Positions 13,960-26,111 of a stretch of 64,000 nt of DNA are shown one piece after another. Each line of letters opens with the position of its first letter. Position 1 is the first letter of the stretch. The notes under the pieces were generated by a model, which saw only the letters and a program-made list of their open reading frames with translations, was not told the DNA's origin and did not search any database. The DNA comes from Numida meleagris (lineage: Eukaryota > Chordata > Aves > Galliformes > Numididae), in NCBI RefSeq assembly GCF_002078875.1, contig NC_034411.1, forward strand, positions 57,960,575-58,024,574, written 5' to 3'. The position numbers and the translations under genes are program-made.

Positions 13960-16900
13960 GCTGCTCACCCCGTCCCAATCTATAGCTTTCCATAGTAGAA
14001 TACTTTTTAAAGGCCAATAGATTTTTTTGAAGTTTGTATATACTGGCTGCAGGCTTATTACAGTCTTCATGCCTAGAATCAAAGAAGCATTGACTTTTTA
14101 AAGCCAGCAACCAGGTTACACAGCTAATTATAAAAGAATAGGCAAAAGAAATGAAATGGCATTGTTAAGTTGAACAAAACACCCTTATTGTTCTGCCTGC
14201 ACAGATTCTACACAAAACTTTCAGCTGTTGTCCTGATTTTTACTAGCATTCAGAGAAAGAACAATATACACATATATGGATGCTTAAAAGTATATGGAGT
14301 TGAGAAACATGATGTACTAGAATATTTTCAATCTAACAAAGCCTGTTATTCAAGCATCTTTTGCTTCAATTTTTTATATAGTCTGATTTCATGAAGAACT
14401 CATGCTGAATGGGATCATGCTATAGAACTAGTCCAAATGACAACTGTAAAATTACATTTGATGCAAGAAACTGCTCAATCATAACAAAACCTGTTAGTAA
14501 GCCAATGGTGTTTTGGAGCAGAGGTGTTTTAAAGCTTCTGGTGTGTTGTTTACAGTCTGAATAATGGCAGCAGTAATAACTGTTCAAAACCCAACCAAAG
14601 GAGTTAGAAGACACTTATCTAATTCCTATATGGGTGTTTAAAGTGTTCAGGGACCTGAATTTTAAGACATCTTCTGCCTAAAGGTCACTAACCTGTGACT
14701 GCTGACCAAAAGCAGTGCTCTAATCATGTGAAAAGGGTGATTTATATCTCCACCATCATGGTCAAAGTTGGGCTTTAGCAAAGGCACATATTTGCAAAAG
14801 ACAGAAAATAAAGAGAAGCTTCCTGTAACCATGAAACATCAAGGACACTTAACCCTTCCATGCTGACTTTTAAACAGGTGTTTCAAACCACTTCACTAAG
14901 ATCAGTACCTAATTTTTAATTAATTTATACTCTCCCTTTAGTGCTCTGATCAAATAGTATCAGAGTGTAATGCATTACACTTTCAGACAAATTTATAAAA
15001 ATATTTAAGCATTTAATATACACTTACAGGTTGGTTGATAAAATTATTTAATGAAGTGCTGACAAAAAACAAATGATGCTTTTAAACATCTAACAATGTA
15101 ATTAGAGTTGATAGAATAAATTTTTCAGTAACTGCAAGCTTTAACAGACCCCTTGTTCTCACGATTGCTCTAATCCTTAGTTCAGTCGGTTATTACAAAG
15201 CAGGCAGGAAGATAAACTATTTTATGATGCTTACTAAAACCTTAATACTAGCCATTTTAAATTTGTTCTCCCCAATTATCCACTAGTTTCTAGAAATTAA
15301 GTTCCTCCAAATTACTTCCAAATTGCATTCTGCTTCAAAAACAGCTTTTAGTTCAAAAACTTATATAGTCAGGCATGGAAAATAACTGGCTCCTCCTCCC
15401 CCAAATTATCTGTATTCATACAAAAAAGTTTAAGTTGTATTATTAGCATGTATTTTTAGGAGAATGAAAGGTGATGTTAAAATAATCTATTTACACAGAA
15501 AAGGATACTGTATCATCTATAACCTCTTGTTATTTATTATCTCTCTTTGGAGACATAAAGACCGGTTTACTATAATCTAATACAATCCACTAAAAAGGAT
15601 GCTGAAGGCTGCACATTCAGAAGTATCCCACTTAAAATACTCTTTTTTTTAAAATGCAGGAGAAGCATTTTGAGAGAAATGCAAAACAAGCAGATAGTGC
15701 ACATATGGCAAGCAATATTATGGAGGCTTATGCACAACATGCCAACTTTATATTAAAATAAGCATTTTAAATAAGGATTTTGAGATATATTTGAAAACTG
15801 GAAAATGCAGAACGGTTACTGTGTTTTGTAACTCAATTTTCTTTTCAGGAGTGCCATTTAAGAATAGTAATTTTAACAATAAAATGGACAAGCAGTTTTC
15901 TGTGACACAAGGTTTGTGAATTACAGTAGAAGTGTACATCTTGCTACAGGATTTCCTAAATCATTCTCTACTTTTTCTATGACAAAAACTCTTAAAGAAG
16001 CTTGCCTGCTCTACAATACCAGCTAGCAATCAGTCTCAGGAAAGAGTGCTTTCATCAAGTTTCAGCTGTTTGGTTTTATCTAGCCGCAGCTGTTTAGAGA
16101 AGTGGTTGAGTTTACAAATAAGGACTTGCAATATTCCATCCCCACTGTATCATATGGGCTAAGCATGTCTTTATGACTCTAATTTACATGATGCAACATG
16201 ACAGTTAAGATGTACTGTGGTATTTTGTGACTGCTTTTAGTATTATTGTTGTATCAAAAATTTATATAGTTCAGTTGTTAAGGAAATTGTTTCATTCATA
16301 CAGAGATGTCTGACAGTAACCACGAAGGACCTCCAAATTGCACTGAAAAAAATACCTTCCATCTTCAAATACTTTGTGCACATTCTTATCATTATTTTGC
16401 TCACTGAATAGAAGCAGGATGAAATTCTGTCTGGAAATGTATCACTTCTTATCACAAGGTAAATTCACTAGGTATGGAAAATTATAGAAAAACTCTCCCT
16501 TGACCAACGAAGCAAGCCTGACTACCTTTAACAATTTATAGTCTTGAATAGGATGCCCAATTCTTTGGAATGATTCTATTTAGTTTCAACATGCTCACTT
16601 ACCTTCTGTCATGTTGATTTTCAGCCATCAGGAAGAAAATAAATAAATAAGAGGTTGACTAGCTTGAAGAGAGTACAGTGGAAAAAGTGCTTGTGTTAGT
16701 GTTAGTATTCTAGATAAATGTTTACCACAATCAGTATTATAAGAAATGGAAAGCTGTTTATCTTTCTTCACATTTAGAACTCATTCAGTCCTTAGTTTTA
16801 TTCTCCAGAAAAAAAAAAAAAAAAAAGAAGGGATTTTCCTGAGGGTATCATTTGTAATAGCAGAAAGCCTAAAAGCCCAACAATCACACCACTAAGGCAG

Positions 16901-17479
16901 TCAAGACTTTAGAAAGCAAATATTTGGCATAAACCTGCAACGCATGAATATGTGTGTATATGCACACATGTAGACTTGGATAATTATATGCACTAGAACT
17001 GGTGCAGAGCTCACAACAGCATCTTCTGAGTTCTAGGACAAAGTACTCCCTACACAAATCTCTTGCTAAACATTAAAGTTTTGCAACACACCCCCACAAC
17101 ATCTGATACACAACTTGCAACTTATGATAAGCAGATGAAGGAATGAGTTTTCAGAGCTGAAGTGGGAAAAGAACAGGACAAGACGAACTACATGCCAGCT
17201 AATTCATTCAAAAAAATAATGCTGCAAACTATAAAGACTATTCTAATACCTGACAGCAGAAATCCAAAATAGGCATGAGGTCAAAGATACTTAGTGAATT
17301 TTCTCTGCATATTTTTTGCAATAGAAGGACACTCCATATGCCTCAATCCTTTCTGCTTGAAATTTTTCTGGTCAGATAGCTACCTGATTTAATCTCACTT
17401 CCATCCCCATTCAAAACCTTTTTTTTTGTTGTTCCCAATAAACCATATTAGCGTCGAGGCAAGTACAATCTGCACTTAC

Positions 17480-17653
17480 TTTGTTGCCCAAATAAGAACT
17501 GGGTGCACTCCAATAATAAGTCTGTGGCAGTACTTTACGTGCAGACACGTTGTTGATGCTAAGCTGCTGACGCCCACCAATACTCTTTTGCTTAGGAGTA
17601 ATTCTGATAAGACCGGAGAAGCCAACTAGATACCAACCATTCATATCTTCTAT
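17480..17653 (-). CDS. LAMA2: LAMA2 exon, start of laminin IV type A domain (human exon 12 equivalent)
   Basis: The 174-bp exon encodes 58 residues in phase 0, from IEDMNGWYLVGFSG to LPQTYYWSAPSSYLGNK. M.GWYL and YYWSAP..YLGNK are hallmarks of the laminin IV-A domain beginning. The stretch in between (ITPKQKSIGGRQQLSINN) is less conserved and its GGRQQLSINN part also resembles alpha-1. N-V-S is a sequon. The acceptor is atcatag and the donor gtaagt. The next coding piece would be expected to start with a Gly-Gly-rich strand, but I could not see it in the remaining 17.5 kb, so the following intron is at least that long. Confidence 0.94.
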
Positions 17654-18955
17654 CTATGATGGCAGAAAACAAAACAAAAAAACCCACATTACAATCAGAA
17701 TCAAGACATCAATCATATCAACTGTCACCAAGTCTTATTCTTCCATTTTTAAAAAAATGACTATGTTTAAAAATATGATTAAAGGCAGTTTAAGAACAAA
17801 AGAAATAATAGGATAAATAACAATAAAATCTTCTCTTATTTTTTGCATCTGGGAGTTAGAACTCCTGAGCAGTTTGTCTGAAGTAAGTACTGTGTGCTTT
17901 AGATCATCCAGAGGGAGGCAGAAGTTCTATCTTACAGTAATATACATAAATATGATTCCTCTGAATATGTTATATGAGTTTACAATAAATAATATCAGAC
18001 AGAAGAGAGTGCAGAAGATGATCTGACAAATGGATATACATTTTCAGATTGTCATAGGCAATGTAATTCATACTAATTTGTAATTCTGAAGTGTTACGAC
18101 TTACAAGTTTAAAAGGACAGGTTTTTTAGAAAACCTGAAAAAAATTTGGATCAGCAGAGATCAGGCTTCTGGAGCCTGGATAAAAACATAAAAATGTACT
18201 AGCTTAACTGTGGGCTAGAAATTTTTCTACATGCTGGCATGTACATGAACACACTAGACATATGATTTTATTTTCAGATTTCTAGCATACTGCACAGCCA
18301 AGACCAGAAGCTACCGGATCTGGAACATATTTCCCAAACTAGATCTACAGATATGAATATGTAGCATACATCTGTTACAGTGGAATCAGTGTATAAGTTT
18401 TGAGAACTAATGTAAAGTTTAGAGTATATTTAATGCTGAAGATATTTTTTCTAGAACACAAATAAGAAGGGCAGTTTTATCACATTTTCACATAGTTTCC
18501 TAGGGATACAGTACATGAAAGAAATACACTCAAAATGCCCCCTGAAAGGCAACACATTTCCTTATGCCATCTGAATGTTGTACATTCAATGTTTCAAAAT
18601 TCTTAATTATTTCAGGTCTAGAAATCTAATAATGACCTATAAAAGAGGGTTGCTCTGTGGATTTGTTACAATTTAATTTAGTACTGATTATGCAAGCATA
18701 TTCCAGGATGGAAGCACATGGCTTCATTTGTGACATTTATAACTTCTTTTGCACTTTTCCCTGTTCAATTGCACATTTTTCAGAACTTTGTCAAATGAAG
18801 AAAAAACAAAGTTTTAAAGTATTTTTTTTCAGGATAAGGCATAAAAAAAAGATACATGGTGTTATAGTAAGATGCACTCTGGTGTCAACAGAAAGTGAGA
18901 ACCTACAAAAACACAGAATCAATGACATATACTGATACAGAAGGAATTTTCTTAC
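17654..18955 (-). other. LAMA2: LAMA2 intron (human intron 11 equivalent)
   Basis: A 1.3-kb AT-rich intron between two phase-0 exon borders. No repeat or other element recognised. Confidence 0.8.
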
Positions 18956-19096
18956 GTTTCTGTATGTAAAGTGAGAGCTTCTGCAGACATTTGTTTTCCC
19001 AGAGCAGAAACATTCCTCACAGCCTTTGGGATTATTTTGCTGCAGATTGAAGAAGCCTGATTTGCAATGATCACAGTTTTCTCCTTCAACGTGTTC
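18956..19096 (-). CDS. LAMA2: LAMA2 exon, rest of LE module 4 and start of the split module (human exon 11 equivalent)
   Basis: The 141-bp exon is in phase 0 and encodes 47 residues: EHVEGENCDHCKSGFFNLQQ, then NNPKGCEECFCSG and KTNVCRSSHFTYRN. The VEG.NC..CK.GFFNL pattern followed by NP.GC.ECFC is the alpha-chain LE module that leads into the laminin IV-A domain. The acceptor is ttttcag and the donor gtaaga. The segment after ECFCSG starts the LE module that the IV-A domain splits in two. Confidence 0.95.
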
Positions 19097-20232
19097 CTGA
19101 AAATGCACATTAGAATGTTACTTCAGTTGTCATGGATTAGAACATGAGATAACCAGCTTCATACTCTCTTTTACTTTAAAGCAGAGCTACAAAGATATTT
19201 ATAGGAATCTCTGTTCTTATTTGTAAATATTAGAATTAGATCCTCTATACAATAAGTTAATATGCTTACCTATAAATAGAATACAGAATTTGGACTTCAT
19301 AAGATTTTTAATTCTTCTTCTATATGAATACATGTACTTGATTTCAGAGACTAATCTAATTTATCTCCTATATGCTTAAGGGAGTAAGAAGGAAAGGAAG
19401 TATGGGACAAAATGCTGTGGCTTCAACCACCTTAGCTGGCTGATGAAATCAACATTCAGAGGTGACACAAACTACATGTACATTGTATTATTTATACCAG
19501 TCATCCAGCTTATCAATTTTTCAGAGGCCTATCACTAATAGCAGAATCCAGGCTAAATGCAAGAGTGAAAAGGGCTGCAATTCCACATGTGTTCAACAGC
19601 CATGCAGCCACTTTTACAAACTCTTCCCCATAGGCACTGACCTGAAAGATTCTAAACTTAGTATTTTGTAATTATGCTTTTCAGAGAAAACTTGAATTGT
19701 GCAGTAAGTCCTGCTCCCTTAACCAATTAATCAATTTGTTCAATAGGAAAAGATAAAGCATTCTTTAAGAAAAGAAATAAGAAGTTTAAGAATTTAAGAA
19801 ATAAGAAATTTCAGATTAAGAAATATGTTGCACATGAAATATACTATGGCACTGGATTAGTAATTCAATATGTTTCCCAAGACAGGCCAGAAAATTCTTT
19901 CCATTTCTAAAGCACTATATACAGTTTCTTTAATCCTGGAGATAGTGCTCTATGGTGTGCATACAGGACAAAATTGTTGGCTGCAAGTCAGCAGAGAATG
20001 AACACATTATGAAAAGCCTGCCCACACTGTGTAGCCTAAGCTTGCTTGAAATATACTGCTCTGAAAGAAGTTCCATAAAAGCCATTTGATAGCCTACTGG
20101 CTAAGATGAGGCAAAGAGGGAGAAAATAAGGCAAAGCCATAGGGAAGAAGAGATGGATTAAGAGAGGCAATAAAATGGAAGGGGATAAATAAATATGGAG
20201 ATCAAACAAAAATATAAATAGGCTGTCACCAC

Positions 20233-20246
20233 TGTACATTAAAAAC
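20233..20246. repeat. 14-bp direct repeat left of the mariner copy
   Basis: tgtacattaaaaac, identical to 20816-20829 on the other side of the transposon. Confidence 0.8.
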
Positions 20247-20254
20247 CACTTTTA

Positions 20255-20817
20255 CGTTGGTTGCTCTGAAAGTAATGCCTCCTATATTTATTTTCAGGGA
20301 AACTACAACAAAGAGCACAATAACACTGTCTGACAGTGAAAATTCTCAGCTACAAAACATCATTTTCCAACATAGTCACCACCATTATGTACTTATTTTT
20401 GCCAGCGAAGAACAAGAGCATCCATGCCATGCTCGTAAAAATCTGCATGGCTGTCCAGAAAATGGCTTGACATTAACATATCTGTCACCACTGCTAAAAC
20501 ACAGTACCCACCACCTCACTGTGCTCAAATACTCTGTTTGGCCACCATAATTGTTCAGCAAGCATCAATGAATGCCAGTGGGTGAAATTTTTTCCACAGG
20601 GAGAAATTCAGTGACACCTCTTTTTCTTCATATGCACTTTGATGTCAGAAACCGTTTGGTCAGACTGCCCCTCTACTACCATCTGTCACACAGCAATAAA
20701 ATGTAATGGAATATTGGTGGGAACGTTCCATCTCTACTGGCATACCACCAACATCTGCCTCTGATGCTGTGGGCCAACATAATAAAATAGGAGGCATTAC
20801 TTTCAGAGCAGGCCTTG
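20255..20817 (-). mobile_element. Mariner DNA transposon, internally deleted (Galluhop-like)
   Basis: A 563-bp element with 24-bp perfect terminal inverted repeats TGCTCTGAAAGTAATGCC(TCC...) at 20262-20285 and 20787-20810, set slightly inside TA dinucleotides at both ends (20253-20254 and 20818-20819). On the minus strand, near 20380-20440, a remnant FYEHGMDALVLRWQKYI resembles the C-terminal end of mariner transposase (FYE.G...L..R..K). The catalytic part is missing, so it is non-autonomous. Fourteen-base direct repeats lie outside it (20233-20246, 20816-20829). Confidence 0.8.
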
Positions 20818-20829
20818 TACATTAAAAAC
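20816..20829. repeat. 14-bp direct repeat right of the mariner copy
   Basis: tgtacattaaaaac, identical to 20233-20246; overlaps the right-hand TA of the mariner. Confidence 0.8.
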
Positions 20830-23260
20830 GTATACAGCAAATTATCTTCACTCTATTACTGTATTATATCTACTCTCCTCTTGAACAAACCAAAAATCCC
20901 TGTGATGCAACTCAAAGCTATGAGTCCGTAGCTTTTACCTTTGACATCTCATTAATTTCAAGGATGGTACTTATACCTTTTCACCACTAATTTCAGGGTA
21001 AATCAATTAACATTTTATTGTCATAGGTTTGCTGTAATCAACCAGCTACTCATGTTTCATCTGAAAAATAACAGTATTATAACACATGGGAGTTTGCAGG
21101 CACTCAAATGTTCTCAAGCTCAAATGTAGAAACTACAGTTGTGAATGCTGCTCCTAAAAGTTTCAGACCTTTCTGAAGTGTTTAGTGTGTACAGACTGGG
21201 AAGTGGAAACAAACAAACAAAGAAACAAACCACAAAAGAGCCAAAAAGCAGATATACTTGCTTAAATGAAAAGCTGTCCTATTCTGCAGTCACAAGAATA
21301 ACATCAGTGAGTAAAACTTGGATAATTCTTTTCAGTAGGTATGAAATTCACTGAATAACAGACACAGAAAGTAGGAAAAGAGATATAACCTACCCTTCAG
21401 GCATTGAAGCAATGTCTCTACAGACTAATTTGCTTTTCAATCTGGTGTTCAGTCCATTTTTAACTGATACAAAACTTTGACCATATACCTTCAGAAAGCT
21501 TCCTGTGCCAGTCGGTGGCAAAACAGGCATTTATATTTGCCCTTCACCTTTTTGTACATCAGTTTACTCTGGCTAATGTGGTAGAGATAACAATCTAATG
21601 CTCACTTACATTTTGCTGCTCACCCTAAAAACTTTTTTCAGCAGTCAATTTCCTTAACAAGAAAACTATCTTTAGTACATTTCAGAGCTCATTATATGTA
21701 ATTGAAAGATGTGATTAAAAGAGGGGAAGCATTTTTCCTAAGACCTGCTATTAACTTGTTCAGACATCCCTCTTTAGTCTTCATATGGAGCATAGCTAAT
21801 CTGATGATTTCAGTGTCCTTTTGACCATAATCTGCTTCAAATTGAGTTTGAAGATTTCTAGTGAAAATAAATGTGCATGTATCAGTATCTCAGCTGTCTG
21901 CAAAGGGTATTATTTTTCCTACTATATGCACTTAAAGGATTACAGGAACGAAAAAGGAGGTAAAGGATAACCAAGGAGGAAAAAAAGCATGTATAGAGCA
22001 AATGCTTTGGGATAGGAACAATATCTCTATTACTTATTCACTCATTTTAGACTGATTTTACCAACAAGTCAGTTTGGTATTACACAAATAAAGTCATAAA
22101 ATAAGAACTATTCTGCATCTTTTATAACATCTTAACCATTGTTTCAATTCAGAATATAACATATTCTGACCTTCTAGACTTGATAGTCAATTAAATAGAA
22201 GTATAATATGGATAGATTTTATTTTTGACAGAAAGCATGTGACTGTTATATAAAGTGAGGATAAGGTTAATTCTCTGATTAGATTTCAGTGCTGCTCAGC
22301 TGTCACACCAGAGCTTTACGAGTGCATGCAGCATGAACTGATGGAGTCAAGTACTTGTACATTCTTGTACTTAGGGATATAATGTAAGTATTTTAAAATT
22401 CACATTTCATTATAATCCTGTTAATTAAATTCTGTAAAGAAACTTCCACAAGTATGACACACAAAACCTGACCCCCTATACCATAAATTGTCCTTTGGTC
22501 ACGTTCAGGCTAACTTGCTAAACTGTTATTTACAGAACATCATCGTTTGTAAAACATTTTTTGTATTCTGTAAGAGGTTGATGCAAGTGTTTTATTCAGA
22601 AGTGTTTTCTTTTGATTTATCAATACATAATTTGCTGGGGGTACATAGAAACAAACAGAAGAAAAAAATATTTTTAAACTTCCTTCCTAGAAATTAAGAA
22701 ATTCATTGTATAGAAAGGATGACTAAAAGAACAAAACAAACAAAGAAAAAGCTAAATATATTAGAGACTTCAAAACAACCATTCCAAGGCAAGAAAGAAT
22801 GCCCTCTGTATGGAATTAAAAGAGGGAGTGTTTTATCCACAACGACAGCTTTTAAATGGCAACTTATTGTTGGTTTTTTAAGACACCATCTGTTCAATGG
22901 ATTTTCTCATTTGAGGTCATATTTCAGGATAGAGCCCATAATACTTCAAACATATAGTTTCTGGACTGATGAGGGGTAGGAGTTCAAAGCGGATAATTCA
23001 CAAGCTTCTTAAGAGTCCCTTCTAAGCCACACAACAGGCTATGAGATGCCTATTTTAATTACAGTGAGTACTAAGATGACACAGAACAATCCAAGGCTTC
23101 ACAGGAGCAAGAACAGGAGTTCTATGAGAACTGACTGCAACAGGCATTAATGTAGCTAGGTAGGACAGTGGAACATCACTATATGATAGAAGACCATTAA
23201 TTACAATCTTTCAGTATCATTAATATCATCCTATGGTTCACAAGAATTTGTCATCCGTAC

Positions 23261-23421
23261 CTTACAGACACAGAGTCCTACACAAGGGTCAATATTCATG
23301 CTACCCTCCACTGAGCAGTTGCAGGGCAGGCAATCAGGATAACCCGTATAACCCAAGGCACATCTATTGCAGTGCTCTCCTGCGTAGCCAGTCTTGCAGT
23401 GACAGAAACCAGGCAACATAT
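23261..23421 (-). CDS. LAMA2: LAMA2 exon, second half of LE module 3 and first half of module 4 (human exon 10 equivalent)
   Basis: The 161-bp exon, entered in phase 1, encodes DMLPGFCHCKTGYAGEHCN, then RCALGYTGYPDCLPCNCS, then VEGSMNIDPCVGLCVCK. Eleven cysteines lie in LE spacing; CHCKTG and GYTGYPDC are typical of alpha-2. N-C-S is a glycosylation sequon. The acceptor is cccatag and the donor gtacgg, a slightly weak donor. Intron phase is 1 at the 5' end and 0 at the 3' end, agreeing with both neighbours despite the 14.6-kb gap to the upstream exon. Confidence 0.95.
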
Positions 23422-23516
23422 CTATGGGAAGAGGAAAAAAAAAAAACAATACACCTTTCATTTATCATTACTATTATTGGATGTGTGTATTAGAGTGCTT
23501 AAAGCAACATCTTCTG

Positions 23517-23580
23517 TAGGTGTAACACACTCTGTAACATACTCATACATACTCTGGTATGTAGGTGTAACAAACTCTGG
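23517..23580 (+). repeat. Two-copy repeat, 44-bp period
   Basis: gtaggtgtaacacactctg at the left recurs with one change at 23561-23579, with related ctctg words in between. Confidence 0.7.
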
Positions 23581-25954
23581 CTCAGACCTCCTCTGACTTG
23601 ACTCAGTATCCTGTCTGAGAGCTGAGTATAGCTATTTGAATTTTGAGCTTCCCAAAATCTGTATATTAGAGATCTTCTAAACTGTAACTCATCCCTAAGC
23701 CCTTGCACCTAGCAGATTCAAAAACCTCCTCTTCCATTAACTTGCCAACCTACCTTTGAATATGCTTTTGCTTCCAGAATCCACAAAGCTCCCTAGCAGT
23801 AAGTTTTGCATTTAGCCATGCGTAGTGTGAAATTAAACACTGATATACACTAAATCTGTATGTTGCCCTTTAAATCTCATATAATAGAAAACAGCAAATA
23901 ACTGCTCCCTTCTCACTATCTCCATGTAATCTGTGATTTCAGTATAACTCTATCCTATCCCACCTGACAATTTTTTTGTCAAAAACTTCTAAGCTTATAT
24001 AATATCTTTTTAAAAAGACACTGTTCTAAATAGGTGAAAATCTCTATTACTTCTCCATTTCCATTTCTAATAAATTATTTAAGGTGAAGGAAGGGCATAG
24101 TGTAGACTTAAAAATGGCGTGATTATTTTTTCAGCTTTGCTTTTAAAATATTAGTAATATTTCTTAAGGCTGTGTTGACCTTTTACTATTGCTGAGCCAG
24201 CACTGAGCTGATACTTCCAAGGCGCAGTCCAAGGTAATTGTAAGAGCTGTTTCACAATTGCTGATGTCTAATTCAAAAATTACTGCAGTCAATGTATAAG
24301 TAGAATTACATTTTTCTCTGCTCATCTTTTCATTTAATTGCTACAGAATTTCATCAGTTATTTTATTACCCATCCACTGACTATCTTAAGACCTCTGAAC
24401 ATTTTGCAGTTCTTTCATTTTTCTGTACTGAAAGATTTTGTACTTGCAAACTTTGTCACCTTCCTACTCATCCCCTTTCCAGGTTAAATATGAATATTCT
24501 CAGCAGTTCATACTGATCATCACTGTGAAAATGGTCCATTTATTCTCTTAACCAAGTACTCAACTGTGACAGAATCCTTCTTCCTCTTTCTATTCCACTT
24601 TTTTCATGGTGTTTGTTGAAAAATCTTGACAAAACTTTTTGAACATCAAAATATTGTACTACTCAAATTAACCTTTGTACATATGTCATAGGCTTCTTCA
24701 AACAGATTCATAAGGAAAACTGGCCTCTACAAAAACAAACGAACAAAAAAAACCCACCACTTGATCTTGAGTTTTGCCTGTTTTTGCCACAGATTGTTAA
24801 AAGTATAAATCTTTTCTTTATTTTAGTTCTACTGACTTTTTTGATACAGAAACCAGATTTCATGATTTTAACCTCCTGGAACCCTCTATCTTTTTTTTTT
24901 TTTACAAACTGGATAAACATTTTATAATTATATATGATTAATTTGGATTTTATAAAGTACTATAAACTACTTATATAATGTTTTAGCAACTTCATTTTTA
25001 ACTTCCTCCTGATCCTGACATGCCATATAAGTCCAATGTTTTTCTACTCTTACTCATTTATCATCTTGCTCTAAAACTGACACACCTGTTTGAAACACTT
25101 CTTCCAGCTTGCTCCATGTTTCCATGAAAAAATGGGAAATTCCCTGAGCTCTTTTACTCACCAATAAAATTCTCTTCTACTAACTGGCTAAAATTATGAT
25201 CTTACAGAACCAGTCAGGATTTATGTCCTTTTTTATTATCGTCTGTTGGATATAACTTCTGTTTTTTTTTCAAGGAACTTCTTTTCAGAATTTAAATAGA
25301 TTCTTTTCTTTCCTAGCTTAGTTATGTCACTTGAACTGAATTAGAAGAATGCATCTTCCTTGAGTGCCAAACATCCAGGCTATAAACTCTATGCTTGCCA
25401 TTTGTAATTGCTGGATTATTCATTTTGATTTAGCTTCTAAAAGATGTCTTGATTTAGATAAGTTCGTTTTCAGGGAGGCCTTTCCAATCCTACAAAGATT
25501 TTGAATTTAATGGCTCTTCAAGAAAAATGTTTTAAACCAGTTCCATATTAATAAATCCAGATTTGCTTCTTTTTTTTTTTTATGGCTTCTCTAACTAGAA
25601 GCTTGAAGAAGTAGTCACCTACAGGAGTTTAAAATTATATTATCTATTAACATGTACTAAAATTCAGTCTATCTTGTTGCTTCTTTGATATCCTGTAGCA
25701 CATCATATTAACCATCACCTTCTTGATCTATCCTGCTTATATATATAAATTAAGTGCATTAAGTCTTTGTGTTACTTATTATCACAAAATCATTTGTTCC
25801 ATTGACTTTGACTACGGTCTAGCTGCTTCCCAGATTTCTGGGTTACTCTCTTAGCTAGCCACTGGTGAGGCCCTGCAACACTGCACACCTTGGGCTCTTT
25901 TATAAACTGGGTCAATGCACTCTAGTTAGACAATCTTGGCTTATGAAAGAAACC

Positions 25955-26111
25955 TCTGCTCCTCCAGATATAAGACTCTTATTCCTCCAGAATAAGAAAT
26001 CAGGCAGAGGAGGCAGGAAATCAGCATGGCTGAGCAAGGACCTGTTGGTAAGGCTGAGGGAAAAGAAGGAAAAGTATAAGTAGTGGAAGCAGGGGATGAG
26101 TGGCCTAGGAG
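25955..26111 (+). mobile_element. CR1 LINE, left half of an interrupted older copy
   Basis: The plus strand encodes a piece of the linker between endonuclease and RT (NKKSGRGGRKSAWLSKDLL, then VRLREKKEKYK) and aligns with 34915-35035 of the CR1 to the right. It stops at 26111, exactly where the 3' tail of a minus-strand CR1 begins, and its sequence resumes at about 30040. Confidence 0.82.

Larger units (their letters stand above)
1..17479 (-). other. LAMA2: LAMA2 intron after the last visible exon (partial)
   Basis: AT-rich non-coding sequence. Apart from the two CR1 copies, the LTR remnant and the simple repeats listed separately, I see no exon, RNA gene or conserved element. The short open frames here lack splice borders and protein similarity. 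Stretches 1-1590, 2820-9375 and 10575-17479 hold nothing that I recognise. Confidence 0.7.
19097..23260 (-). other. LAMA2: LAMA2 intron (human intron 10 equivalent)
   Basis: A 4.2-kb phase-0 intron. It holds the mariner copy at 20255-20817; the rest is unremarkable AT-rich sequence in which I see nothing. Confidence 0.8.

Noticed and set aside
22719..22979. Plus-strand 86-codon frame
   Set aside because: Low-complexity start, no similarity, no promoter or splice context.
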